Under the pieces are notes generated by a model. That model made no database searches. It had not been told where the DNA came from and saw only the letters and a program-made list of their open reading frames with translations. Below are positions 55,016 to 62,896 of a stretch of DNA of 64,000 bases, one piece after another (position 1 is the stretch's first letter; each line of letters starts with the position of its first letter). A program made the translations under genes and the position numbers. This DNA comes from Actinopolymorpha rutila (lineage in GTDB: Bacteria > Actinomycetota > Actinomycetes > Propionibacteriales > Actinopolymorphaceae), in assembly GCF_013407855.1 (NCBI RefSeq), contig NZ_JACBZH010000001.1, positions 4,588,001-4,652,000 of the forward strand, written 5' to 3'.

Positions 55016-55039
55016 GGCGCCCTCGCGGCGCCCTTTTTT
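55016..55039 (+). terminator. Intrinsic (rho-independent) terminator with T-run
   Basis: GGCGCC, loop CTCGC, GGCGCC, then C and TTTTTT. This is the only hairpin with a classic T-run that I noticed in the window. It ends a plus-strand transcript that covers the small ORF at 54848 and stands 262 bp before the glycosyltransferase start. The remaining 55040-55301 has no gene; GGCGGC-GCT-GCCGCC and TATAGC are visible near its end. Confidence 0.85.
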
Positions 55040-55301
55040 CCGCGGCGAGTACCGCGGCAGACCTCCACGACCCGACGCCTGAGCGGCAGGCGGAGGCACC
55101 ACGAGGTGTCTCCGACCGTGGCCGCTGAGCCGCTGTCAGGTCACTGACCGGTCGCTTCGAAAGCGCGCCCGTCGACCCACGTCGACCGCGGCGCCCGACG
55201 ACCACCGGCACACGATCACACCGGTACACGATCACCGCGGGGGGCGGTTTTCGAGCTCCGGCGGCGCTGCCGCCTGCTCTCTATAGCTAGGAAACGCCTG
55301 C

Positions 55302-56705
55302 ATGCCTGTAGTCCGCACCACCGTCCGTCGCATGACCCTCACCGCTTTGCTGATCTTCTCCGCCGCTGCGTCCCTGACCATGTCCCGGTGGCTGCACCAC
55401 GGCCTGGCCAGCGTGTACGGGTTCGCCGTCTTCAGCATCCTGGGCACGAAGCTGTTGCTGTCCCTGCTGCCCGCGAGGCGGTGGCCGAAGCCGAACCCGC
55501 GCCGCCGGATCGGCGCGATCGTCACGATCTACAACGAGGACCCGGACCTGCTGCGCTCGTGCCTGGACTCGCTGCTTGTCCAGTCGTACCCCCTGCGCCG
55601 GATCGTGGTCGTCGACGACGCCTCCCAGGACCCGGCCGCGTTCGAGGTGGCCAGGGAGTACGCCGCAGTCCACGACCGGATCAGCGTGTTCCGCCAGCCG
55701 GAGAACCTCGGCAAGCGGCACGGGCTCGCGGTCGGCTTCCGGGCGATGGCCGGGGAGGTGGACATCTTCGTGTGCGTGGACTCCGACTCGGTGCTGGAGC
55801 CCACGGCGGTGTACGAGGGCCTGCGCCCGTTCGGGCGCCGGCGGGTCACCGCCACCACCGGGCTGGTCCTCCCCCTCAACCACGACCACAACGTGCTGAC
55901 CCGGATGCAGGACGTGAGGTACGCCAACGCGTTCCTCGGTGAGCGGGCGGCATACTCCCGGTTCGGGTCGGTGCTGTGCGTGTGCGGGATCCTCGCGTTC
56001 TACCGGGCGGACGTCGTACTCCGGCATCTCGACGACTTCCTCACCCAGGAGTTCCTGGGCAAGCCCGCGATCACCGGCGACGACCGCAGGATGACGAACT
56101 ACTGCCTGAGCGAGGGCCGGGTGGTGTTCGTGGAGTCCGCGATCGCGCACACCGCCGTACCCGAGCGCTTCAACCACTTCGTCCGCCAGCAGGCCCGGTG
56201 GGGCAGGTCCTTCTTCCGCGAGTCGCTGTGGGTCCTCGGCAACCTGTCCCTCACCAGGCCGGCGTGGTGGCTCACCCTGCTCGAGCTCGCGCAGTGGGCG
56301 GTCTTCTCCTCGATCCTGCTGTACGTGCTGGTGGTGCACACGTTGCTGACCGGCGAGATCCTCGTGCTGCACTACCTGTGGTTCGTGGGGCTGATGTCGC
56401 TGGCGCGGTCCGTGCGCTACTTCGACGTACGCCGGGAGGGGCAGAGCGTCTGGTCGCGGTTCCTGACGTTCGCGACGTCGCCGCTCTACGGCTACGTCAA
56501 CCTGCTGGTGATGCTGCCGCTGCGGTTCTGGTCCCTGGTCACCCTGCGCTCCACCGGGTGGGGCACCCGGGCGCGGGTCGAGGTGGCACTGCGCCGGAAG
56601 CCGGAGCCGGAGCTGCCGGTGCGGGAGCGGTCGGAGCGGTCGGAGCCGTCGGAGCGGAAGCAGACGGAACGGGAACGGGAACGGGAGTACGTCGACGCCG
56701 CCTGA
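55302..56705 (+). CDS. Hyaluronan-synthase-like family 2 glycosyltransferase
   Basis: This is a processive membrane glycosyltransferase of 467 residues. Two N-terminal helices are followed by the GT-A domain: IGAIVTIYNEDPDLL, VVVDDAS, the DXD-type metal site CVDSDSVLEP, the base region GDDRRMTNY, and RQQARWGRSFFRESLW, the Q..RW motif of class I hyaluronan, chitin and NodC synthases. Several helices follow, then a Glu/Arg-rich tail (ERSERSEPSERKQTERERERE). A polymer of N-acetylhexosamine and perhaps a uronic acid is the likely product, but the sugar cannot be read. A sulfatase gene follows by 59 bp. ATG 55302 has only AGGAAA at 11 nt. Confidence 0.88.
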   Translation: MPVVRTTVRRMTLTALLIFSAAASLTMSRWLHHGLASVYGFAVFSILGTKLLLSLLPARRWPKPNPRRRIGAIVTIYNEDPDLLRSCLDSLLVQSYPLRRIVVVDDASQDPAAFEVAREYAAVHDRISVFRQPENLGKRHGLAVGFRAMAGEVDIFVCVDSDSVLEPTAVYEGLRPFGRRRVTATTGLVLPLNHDHNVLTRMQDVRYANAFLGERAAYSRFGSVLCVCGILAFYRADVVLRHLDDFLTQEFLGKPAITGDDRRMTNYCLSEGRVVFVESAIAHTAVPERFNHFVRQQARWGRSFFRESLWVLGNLSLTRPAWWLTLLELAQWAVFSSILLYVLVVHTLLTGEILVLHYLWFVGLMSLARSVRYFDVRREGQSVWSRFLTFATSPLYGYVNLLVMLPLRFWSLVTLRSTGWGTRARVEVALRRKPEPELPVRERSERSEPSERKQTEREREREYVDAA

Positions 56706-56764
56706 CCCCTGCCGGCTCCGGTCGCGCCGGGCGTGTTGTCCGCGCCGGCTGGTAGGAAGGTCCG

Positions 56765-58537
56765 GTGAAGGCGATCCTGGTGCTCTTCGACACGCTCAAC
56801 CGGCGCTTCCTGCCGCCCTACGGCAACGACTGGGTGCACGCGCCCAACTTCGCCCGGCTGGCACGGCGGTCCGCGACGTTCGACCGGTGCTACGGCGGCA
56901 GCATGCCGTGCATCCCGGCCCGTCGTGAGCTGCACACCGGCCGCTACAACTTCCTGCACCGCGACTGGGGTCCGCTGGAGCCGTTCGACGACTCGATGCC
57001 TCAGCTGCTGAGCGAGCACGGCGTCTACACCCACCTGGCCAGCGACCATCAGCACTACTGGGAGGACGGCGGTGCGACCTACCACGGCCGCTACGACTCC
57101 TGGGAGTTCTTCCGCGGGCAGGAGGGCGACGCCTGGAAGGGCCAGGTGGCCGACCCGCACGTGCCCGACAGCCCCAAGATCAACCGCGGCGCGACCTGGC
57201 GGCAGGACTGGATCAACCGCGAGCACCTGCGCCAGGAGGAGGACCACCCGCAAAGCCGCACCTTCGACGCGGGGATCGAGTTCCTCGACACCAACCACGC
57301 GCAGGACAACTGGTTCCTGCACCTGGAGACGTTCGACCCGCACGAGCCGTTCTTCACGTACAAGCAGTACAAGGATCTCTATCCGCACGCCTACGCCGGA
57401 CCACACCACGACTGGCCCGACTACAAGCGGGTGACCGAGCGGCCCGAGGTGGTCGAGCACGTGCGGTTCGAGTACGCCTCGCTGCTCAGCATGTGCGACC
57501 ACTCGCTGGGCCGGGTGCTGGACGCCATGGACGCCCACGACCTGTGGTCGGACACCATGCTGATCGTGGCCACCGACCACGGCTTCCTGCTCGGCGAGCA
57601 CGGCTGGTGGGGCAAGAACGCCCAGCCGTGGTACGACGAGAACATCCACAACCCCTTGTTCGTATGGGATCCGCGCGCACCGCACGCGGCCGGGCAACGC
57701 CGGTCCAGCCTGGTGCAGACGATCGACATCGCGCCCACCCTGCTGGACCACTTCGGTGTGGAGCGCTCGCCGGACATGCACGGCGTGCCGCTGCGCGCGA
57801 CGGTCGCGGACGACACACCGGTGCGTGAGGTGGGGCTGTTCGGCAGCTTCGGCGGCCACGTCAACATCACCGACGGGCGGTACGTCTACATGCGGGCGTG
57901 CGCCGAGCCGGCCAACGGCCCGCTGTACGGCTACACCCTGATGCCCACGCACATGCGCGAACGCTTCGGCGTCGACGAGCTACGCGACGCCCAGCTCAGC
58001 CCGCCGTTCGGGTTCACCAAGGGCTGCCCGGTGCTTCGCGTGCCGGGCGAGCCGCTGGCGAACACCTACCTGCACGGCTCGATGCTGTTCGACCTCGACA
58101 ACGACCCGCACCAGGACGACCCGCTGGTCGACGACGAGATCGAGACCCGCCTGGCCGGCCTGATGGTGGAGCTGATGCGGGCCGAGGAGGCGCCGCCGGA
58201 GCAGTTCACCCGGCTGGGTCTGCCGGCCACCGCGGACATCGGGCCGGAGCACCTGCTGCTGCGCCGCCAGCGCGAGCAGGTGCGTCAGGCCACCACGCCG
58301 CTGCCACAGCCGGAGGAGTTCCCCGCCGGTGCGCACACGCTCACCACGCCGGTGGCCGAGCTGCTGGCCGACCCCGGCGCTGTGGCCTCGATGGAGTCCG
58401 CCGTACCCGGCCTGTTGGACAACCCGCGGGTCGCCACCCTCGGCCACCTGTCGCTGCGCGAGCTCGCCGCGGTGGCCCCCGGTGTGCTCGACGGCGAACG
58501 CCTGCGGCGGCTGGCGCACGCACTCGCGGCCGGCTGA
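56765..58537 (+). CDS. Sulfatase (formylglycine-dependent, type I)
   Basis: This is an arylsulfatase-superfamily hydrolase of 590 residues. The metal-binding start is LFDTLNRRFLPPYG, the modified cysteine is C49 in SMPCIPARRELHTGR (CXPXR motif, converted to formylglycine), and VATDHGFLLGEHG holds the second metal site. The N terminus shows no signal peptide, so it is probably cytoplasmic. The C-terminal 100 residues are an extra helical region. It lies 59 bp downstream of the glycosyltransferase, so it could act on sulfated glycans, lipids or other esters. GTG 56765 follows AGGAAGG. Confidence 0.92.
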   Translation: MKAILVLFDTLNRRFLPPYGNDWVHAPNFARLARRSATFDRCYGGSMPCIPARRELHTGRYNFLHRDWGPLEPFDDSMPQLLSEHGVYTHLASDHQHYWEDGGATYHGRYDSWEFFRGQEGDAWKGQVADPHVPDSPKINRGATWRQDWINREHLRQEEDHPQSRTFDAGIEFLDTNHAQDNWFLHLETFDPHEPFFTYKQYKDLYPHAYAGPHHDWPDYKRVTERPEVVEHVRFEYASLLSMCDHSLGRVLDAMDAHDLWSDTMLIVATDHGFLLGEHGWWGKNAQPWYDENIHNPLFVWDPRAPHAAGQRRSSLVQTIDIAPTLLDHFGVERSPDMHGVPLRATVADDTPVREVGLFGSFGGHVNITDGRYVYMRACAEPANGPLYGYTLMPTHMRERFGVDELRDAQLSPPFGFTKGCPVLRVPGEPLANTYLHGSMLFDLDNDPHQDDPLVDDEIETRLAGLMVELMRAEEAPPEQFTRLGLPATADIGPEHLLLRRQREQVRQATTPLPQPEEFPAGAHTLTTPVAELLADPGAVASMESAVPGLLDNPRVATLGHLSLRELAAVAPGVLDGERLRRLAHALAAG

Positions 58538-58584
58538 CGTCCCGCAGGGTCAGCGCGGGGTGGCGCAGGGTCCAGTGGGCGGGG

Positions 58585-59826
58585 TCAGTGGACTGCAAGC
58601 GCCACCACCTGGGTTACCTGCGTGGGGTTGAAGTTGTCGTCGGAGACGAACACCAGCGTCCGCTCACCGCTCGGCAGCCGGGGCCCCCAGGCCATCGCCT
58701 CCAGGTTGTCCACGTGCGGGAGGCCGGTGCCGGCGAAGTCGGCGAAGTCGACCACCAGGCGCTTGCGCACCGGCCGGTAACCGCCGTCGGCCAGGCTCTG
58801 CCGGTGGAGCACGTTCGTCGCGCCGCGGTCGTCGATCTCGTACAACCGGATGCTGTTGCCCACGCCGGACGCGTAGGAGCGTTCCAGGACGAGATAGTGG
58901 TGCCGGTCGACGGCCAGGAGCTCGCTGACCCCGTTGTCGGCGGAGCCGGTCGATGGGTTCGGCGCCACCGGGATCGGGTCGAGGGGGTACGCCAGCTGCC
59001 GGAACGCCCGGCCGGTGCGCTTGTCGTACCACGTCAGCCGGTTGGCCGCGCCGTGGTCGACGGTCGGCAGCGGGCCGTCCTGGTAGAGCGGACCCTCCAT
59101 CGACGTCACCAGCCGGCGCCCGTCGGTGGTGAGGGTCATTCCCTCGAACGTCGCGTTCGCCCGGGGCCCCACCTCGCCGACGCTCATCGCCAGGTCGGCC
59201 GGGCCGGTGAACTGGCGTACGTACTTCCCTGCCGTTGTCGCCTGGCGTACCCACGGGTCGATCAGCGCGGGCGCGGACCCGTCGGCGGGCACCACCCGCT
59301 TGCCCTCGCTGGTCCAGTACAGGCTGCCGTCGCGGGGGTCGACGCGGATCGACTCCGGGTCGGCCACCTCCGGGTCGTCGCCGGCGAACGGCGGGAAGAC
59401 CGAGCCGTCGGTGCGTTCGAGCGCGGTGGCGCCGGTGAACCGGATCTCCCCCACGCCTGCGCCGGAGACGTCGAACCGGGCGGTGAACATGCGCACCGGG
59501 CCGTCCTCGGAGTCGTCGGACAGCAGATACCACTCACCGGTACGCGGGTCGCGGTCGAGGCCGGAGAGCTCGCCGACGGACAGGCCGCCGACGACCAGCC
59601 CCTTCGGAACGGTTCGCACACCGAGCAGTCGCGGCGTACCGACTGCCGGGTCGTTGCGGCCGGCACGAACGCCATGAACGACGGCCGCGGACACCACGGG
59701 CGGCCGAGCGCCGGCCGCGGTGTTCGGTGCCGCGGCGGCGGGGCCGGTGGTGAGCGCGACGCCGAGCAGCGGCGTGACCAACGCGGCGGACAGGACGAGT
59801 GCGGTGGACCTACCCATGCGCGCCAT
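58585..59826 (-). CDS. Secreted phytase-like esterase-fold protein
   Basis: This exported protein of about 413 residues has a signal peptide (GRSTALVLSAALVTPLLGVAL, ending in an Ala-rich cleavage region). The body has strand-rich repeats such as LSGLDRDPRTGEWYLLSDDS, DPESIRVDPRDGSLYWTSEG and NLEAMAWGPRLPSGERTLVFVSDDNF, which fit the esterase-like activity of phytase family (a beta-propeller). The substrate is unknown. The start is uncertain: ATG 59826, 59817 and 59841 are all possible. It converges on the sulfatase gene. Confidence 0.8.
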   Translation of the reverse strand: MARMGRSTALVLSAALVTPLLGVALTTGPAAAAPNTAAGARPPVVSAAVVHGVRAGRNDPAVGTPRLLGVRTVPKGLVVGGLSVGELSGLDRDPRTGEWYLLSDDSEDGPVRMFTARFDVSGAGVGEIRFTGATALERTDGSVFPPFAGDDPEVADPESIRVDPRDGSLYWTSEGKRVVPADGSAPALIDPWVRQATTAGKYVRQFTGPADLAMSVGEVGPRANATFEGMTLTTDGRRLVTSMEGPLYQDGPLPTVDHGAANRLTWYDKRTGRAFRQLAYPLDPIPVAPNPSTGSADNGVSELLAVDRHHYLVLERSYASGVGNSIRLYEIDDRGATNVLHRQSLADGGYRPVRKRLVVDFADFAGTGLPHVDNLEAMAWGPRLPSGERTLVFVSDDNFNPTQVTQVVALAVH

Positions 59827-59918
59827 CCAACTCGATCCCATCCGGCCCGGCCATTTGCCACGCCTTCCGATCTCTGTCGACGGCGCAAGTTGGCCAGAAG
59901 TTCGCCGTCGGTACGCGG

Positions 59919-60083
59919 ATGCCTTCACTGGTCGCTGACCGCGATCGCTCCTTTCAACCAGCGCACGAGTTCGCCGATCAACACCTGTGGCGCGTACCGG
60001 ACGGGCGGGTGCACGTGGTCGGGTTCGTCACGGACACCGGATGGGCGTACGACAGGGAGACGCTGTGGCCCTGGTGCTGGTAG
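59919..60083 (+). CDS. Short ORF or gene remnant beside the TnpB element
   Basis: A 54-codon frame reads ADQHLWRVPDGRVHVVGFV followed by TDTGWAYDRETLWPWCW to the stop. This end looks like a folded protein rather than noise, but there is no clear ribosome binding site and no upstream extension, so it could be the tail of a gene cut off by the nearby element. I do not recognise a family. Confidence 0.35.
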   Translation: MPSLVADRDRSFQPAHEFADQHLWRVPDGRVHVVGFVTDTGWAYDRETLWPWCW

Positions 60084-60122
60084 TCCGGTCGCGGCGTACC
60101 CAAGGCTGTCGGTCCTTTCGTC

Positions 60123-60128
60123 TACGGT
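60123..60128 (+). promoter_or_regulatory. Candidate -10 box (TACGGT) for leaderless tnpB mRNA
   Basis: TACGGT, then CGGCTGG, then GTG at 60136; no ribosome binding site is present. Confidence 0.5.
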
Positions 60129-60135
60129 CGGCTGG

Positions 60136-61428
60136 GTGAGTATTCGGCAGCGTCTCTACCCCGAGCCCGGCCAGGTGGTCGGGTTGGTGGAGCACTGCCA
60201 TCACGCGCGGTTCGTGTACAACATCGGGCTGGAGCAGCGCGCCATGTGGCGCCGCGACAAGCACGTGCGCGGCGACCGGTCCGCGGCCAAGGTCACCACG
60301 AGCACGCAGATGCGGGAGTTGGCCCAACTCCGCGGCGAACTGGACTGGCTACGCGCGGGGTCATCCTCGGTACAGCAGGCTGCGCTACGCGACCTCGACC
60401 GCGCCTTCACCAACTTCTACGCCGGACGTGCCAGGTATCCACAGTTCAAGGAGCGCAACGATCGGGAGGGCGGGTTCGTGATCCGCGACCTCACCGTCCA
60501 CCGCCTGAACCGCAAGTGGGGAGTGGTCACCGTCCCGAAGGTCGGGGCGGTGCGGTTCCGGATCTCCCGGCTCTGGGCCGACGTCGAGGCGGCCAGCAGT
60601 GCGCGGGTCACCCGTCGCAACGGCCGCTGGCACATCGCGTTCACCACCCCCACTGCGCCGAAGATCAAGGCGAGCACGGGTGCGGTGGTCGGGATCGACC
60701 GGGGCGTGAAGAACACCCTCGCGACGAGCGAGGGCCGGATGGTGCAGGCACCGTCCCTCACGGCTGCCGAGCAGGCCCGGTTCCTGGCGCTGCAACAGCA
60801 CCTGACCCGCCAGCGAAATGGTTCCCGGCGACGGAGACGGACGCTGGACAGGTTGGCGGTACTGCGCCGCCGTCTGGAGGACCGGCGCACGGACTGGGTC
60901 GAGCAGACCACCACCGACCTGGCCCACACCTACGACTTGCTCGCGGTCGAAGATCTGCGTGTGCCGAACATGGTGCGCCGACCGGTGCCGAAGCCAGATC
61001 CCGCCCAGCCGGGCGTCTTCGTCCCGAACGGGGCACGGGCGAAAGCAACCCTGAACAGGGCGATCCTGGCCTCTGTGTGGGGCCGGTTCCTCACCCGGCT
61101 CGAACACAAGATGCCCGAGGGGGCAGTGGTCCGCGTGGACCCGAAGAACACCAGTTGTACGTGTGCGGCCTGCGGGCACTGCGCACCCGGGAACCGCGAG
61201 AGCCAAGCGGCCTTCGAGTGCGAAGCCTGCGGACATCAGGCACACGCCGACACCAACGCCGCCGTCAACATCCTGGCGCGCGGCCTCTCAACCATTCCCG
61301 AGGAGTCGGGATATACGGCAGGACACGAGGCGAGGCAACAACCCTCGGGCCGAAAGGCAGCCGTGAACGGGCGTATCAGTCCAACAGCCACATCCGCTGC
61401 TGGCAACGCCAACCAACCGGCCGCGTGA
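60136..61428 (+). CDS. tnpB: TnpB, RNA-guided endonuclease of the IS605/OrfB family
   Basis: This 430-residue TnpB begins SIRQRLYPEPGQVVGLVEHC. The RuvC catalytic residues are all present: D188 in VVGIDRGVKNTLA, E272 in LLAVEDLRVPNM and D372 in GHQAHADTNAAVN. The zinc finger is complete (CTCAACGHC, then FECEACGH). TnpB proteins are ancestors of Cas12 and cut DNA guided by an omega RNA copied from the element's right end. No frameshift is seen, so the protein is probably active. The frame is open far upstream to 57898, but that part is antisense or out of frame to known genes. GTG 60136 is chosen for its -10 box at 7 nt. Confidence 0.95.
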   Translation: MSIRQRLYPEPGQVVGLVEHCHHARFVYNIGLEQRAMWRRDKHVRGDRSAAKVTTSTQMRELAQLRGELDWLRAGSSSVQQAALRDLDRAFTNFYAGRARYPQFKERNDREGGFVIRDLTVHRLNRKWGVVTVPKVGAVRFRISRLWADVEAASSARVTRRNGRWHIAFTTPTAPKIKASTGAVVGIDRGVKNTLATSEGRMVQAPSLTAAEQARFLALQQHLTRQRNGSRRRRRTLDRLAVLRRRLEDRRTDWVEQTTTDLAHTYDLLAVEDLRVPNMVRRPVPKPDPAQPGVFVPNGARAKATLNRAILASVWGRFLTRLEHKMPEGAVVRVDPKNTSCTCAACGHCAPGNRESQAAFECEACGHQAHADTNAAVNILARGLSTIPEESGYTAGHEARQQPSGRKAAVNGRISPTATSAAGNANQPAA

Positions 61429-61471
61429 GCGGTACGGGAATCCCCAGACTTCAGTCCAGGGAGGATGTCAA
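61429..61471 (+). ncRNA. Right end of the element and 3' part of the omega RNA
   Basis: After the tnpB stop, TCCCCAGACT-TC-AGTCCAGGGA (61441-61462) folds into a hairpin with an internal loop, followed by GGATGTCAA. This arrangement is characteristic of IS605-type right ends and of the omega RNA scaffold; the bases after about 61471 (TTCACCCGATCAGG) would be the guide. The upstream part of the RNA presumably overlaps the end of tnpB. Confidence 0.65.
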
Positions 61472-61605
61472 TTCACCCGATCAGGATGAGCCGCGGACAG
61501 ATCGCGGGAGACATCGTTCACCTGTACGCCGGAATGGCGTGCGCGAAGCGGAAGGCCGTCCAGGTGTGTGCCGCGGCACAGCCGGACCCGACCCAAGGGG
61601 TGGCG

Positions 61606-62355
61606 ATGTCAGGCGAATCCCCAGAGACCCCCCAGCGTCCGCAGCGCGGGACTCCCACGGCACAGGGCGCACAGATTCCGGAACAGACACCACAAGGAAC
61701 CCGTGCCGAGGAGATGCCCACCAGGGAGGCCCGGATGGGCGGCGAGGCGCCGGGGATGGAGATTGCGGAGTCGGTCAGCAAGCTGTGGTGGGTCTACCTC
61801 GCCGTCGGCGTCCTGTGGACGTTGTACGGCATGTTCGTACTGAGCCTGCGCCCGGCGGCGATCGTGACGCTGGCCATCCTCGTCGGCATCGCGTTCATCC
61901 TCGGCGGGATCTCGCAGTTCATGCACGCCTCACGCGCCGACAACTGGCGGTGGCTGTGGATCGTGGGTGGCGTCCTGGGGGTCGCGGCCGGGGTCGCGAC
62001 CTTCGTGTGGCCGGGGATGACGTTGTTCGTGCTCTCGGTGTTCGTGGCGTGGTACCTCGTGCTGAGCGGGATCTTCACGCTCATCGCCAGCCTGGCCTCG
62101 GTCCGGCGGCCCCTGTGGTGGGCAGGCCTCATCCTCGGTGCGCTGGAGATCGTGCTGGGCATGTGGGCGATCAGCTCGCCCGGTCGCGAGGTGCTGCTCC
62201 TGGTCAACCTGGTCGGGATCGGCATGATCCTGTACGGCGTCACGGAGATCTTCGCGGCGTTCACCGTCCGCAAGCTCCCCGAACTCGTCGGACAGGCCCA
62301 GGCCTCCAGCGGCCGGGGCCGCATTCCGGGGCAGGGCCGGTCGGCACCTGTCTGA
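61606..62355 (+). CDS. HdeD/DUF308 family membrane protein, copy 1
   Basis: This 249-residue protein has a Pro/Gln/Thr-rich cytoplasmic N terminus of about 55 residues, then six hydrophobic segments arranged as repeated pairs (LWWVYLAVGVLWTLYGMFV, LVGIAFILGGISQF, WIVGGVLGVAAGVATFVWPG). This is the HdeD pattern, linked in enteric bacteria to acid resistance; in actinobacteria the role is unknown. ATG 61606 follows AAGGGG. The TnpB element ends 135 bp upstream and may have separated it from its promoter. Confidence 0.85.
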   Translation: MSGESPETPQRPQRGTPTAQGAQIPEQTPQGTRAEEMPTREARMGGEAPGMEIAESVSKLWWVYLAVGVLWTLYGMFVLSLRPAAIVTLAILVGIAFILGGISQFMHASRADNWRWLWIVGGVLGVAAGVATFVWPGMTLFVLSVFVAWYLVLSGIFTLIASLASVRRPLWWAGLILGALEIVLGMWAISSPGREVLLLVNLVGIGMILYGVTEIFAAFTVRKLPELVGQAQASSGRGRIPGQGRSAPV

Positions 62356-62371
62356 GCCGAGCGGAGACGAG

Positions 62372-62411
62372 GAGCCTGATCCTGCGCTGAACTCAGTGCA
62401 GGATCAGGCTC
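62372..62411. terminator. Bidirectional hairpin between convergent membrane protein genes
   Basis: GAGCCTGATCCTGC (62372-62385) and GCAGGATCAGGCTC (62398-62411) form a perfect 14-bp stem with a 12-nt loop. The right arm lies inside the last codons of the opposing gene (stop at 62393), so the coding sequence doubles as half of the terminator. Confidence 0.75.
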
Positions 62412-62896
62412 TTCACACCGATGATGGCCAGGCCCAGGACGAGGTTGACGAACCCCGACAGCACGATCACGGAGCGGCTCGCGCCGGCCTGGGCGGTGGC
62501 GAACACCGCCCAGCCGACTCCGCCGGTGACCGCGACCACGAGCGCCAGCCAGCTTGCGACGTTCGCCGGCCAGCCCAGCAGAGCGCCGGCGAAGGCCAGC
62601 GCCGCCGGCGGGAACGCCGCCTGCACGATCGGCCACTCATGCCTCGCCACGGCGCGGATGCGCGCCATGGGCAGGTCCGGCTGGTCGGTGCTGCCCATGA
62701 GACGCGCGTAGACGTGCGCCAGCCAGAACACCACGCCGGTGGCCAGTACGGCGACGCCGAGGTCCAGCGGGGCAAGTGGGTGGTCGCCCGCCCCGGCGCC
62801 GGCCACGACCGAGCCGGCGAGCAGGGAGCCGTACACCGCGCCGGCGTAGTCGGCCCGCGGTGTACGAGCCGGTTCAGCCGCCTGCCGCGACGCCAT
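62393..62896 (-). CDS. Integral membrane protein of unknown function
   Basis: This 167-residue protein has about five hydrophobic segments: AVYGSLLAGSVVAGA, LDLGVAVLATGVVFWLAHVYARLMG, FPPAALAFAGALLGWP, VASWLALVVAVTGGVGWAVF and VIVLSGFVNLVLGLAIIGVK. I recognise no named family. The start overlaps the end of the upstream HdeD-like gene by 23 bp, so the two are co-transcribed. Its last codons form one arm of the terminator. Confidence 0.75.
   Translation of the reverse strand: MASRQAAEPARTPRADYAGAVYGSLLAGSVVAGAGAGDHPLAPLDLGVAVLATGVVFWLAHVYARLMGSTDQPDLPMARIRAVARHEWPIVQAAFPPAALAFAGALLGWPANVASWLALVVAVTGGVGWAVFATAQAGASRSVIVLSGFVNLVLGLAIIGVKSLILH

Larger units (their letters stand above)
60123..61471 (+). 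mobile_element. IS200/IS605-group element carrying only TnpB
   Basis: The element contains one gene, tnpB, and a typical right-end hairpin; no TnpA (Y1 transposase) gene is present, so it would depend on a TnpA elsewhere. The right end is placed at about 61471 from the GAGGATGTCAA sequence after the hairpin. The left end cannot be fixed and is placed at the promoter of tnpB. It sits between the phytase-like gene and the HdeD-like gene. Confidence 0.75.

Noticed and set aside
54830..55040. Known riboswitch classes (ydaO/c-di-AMP, cobalamin, TPP, SAM-IV, ZTP, fluoride)
   Set aside because: I looked for their conserved sequence blocks by eye and found none, so no class name is given; a covariance search is the proper test.
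57898..60135. Open plus-strand frame of more than 740 codons leading into tnpB
   Set aside because: It overlaps the sulfatase and is antisense to the phytase-like gene; composition is that of GC-rich noise and TnpB family similarity starts only at 60136.
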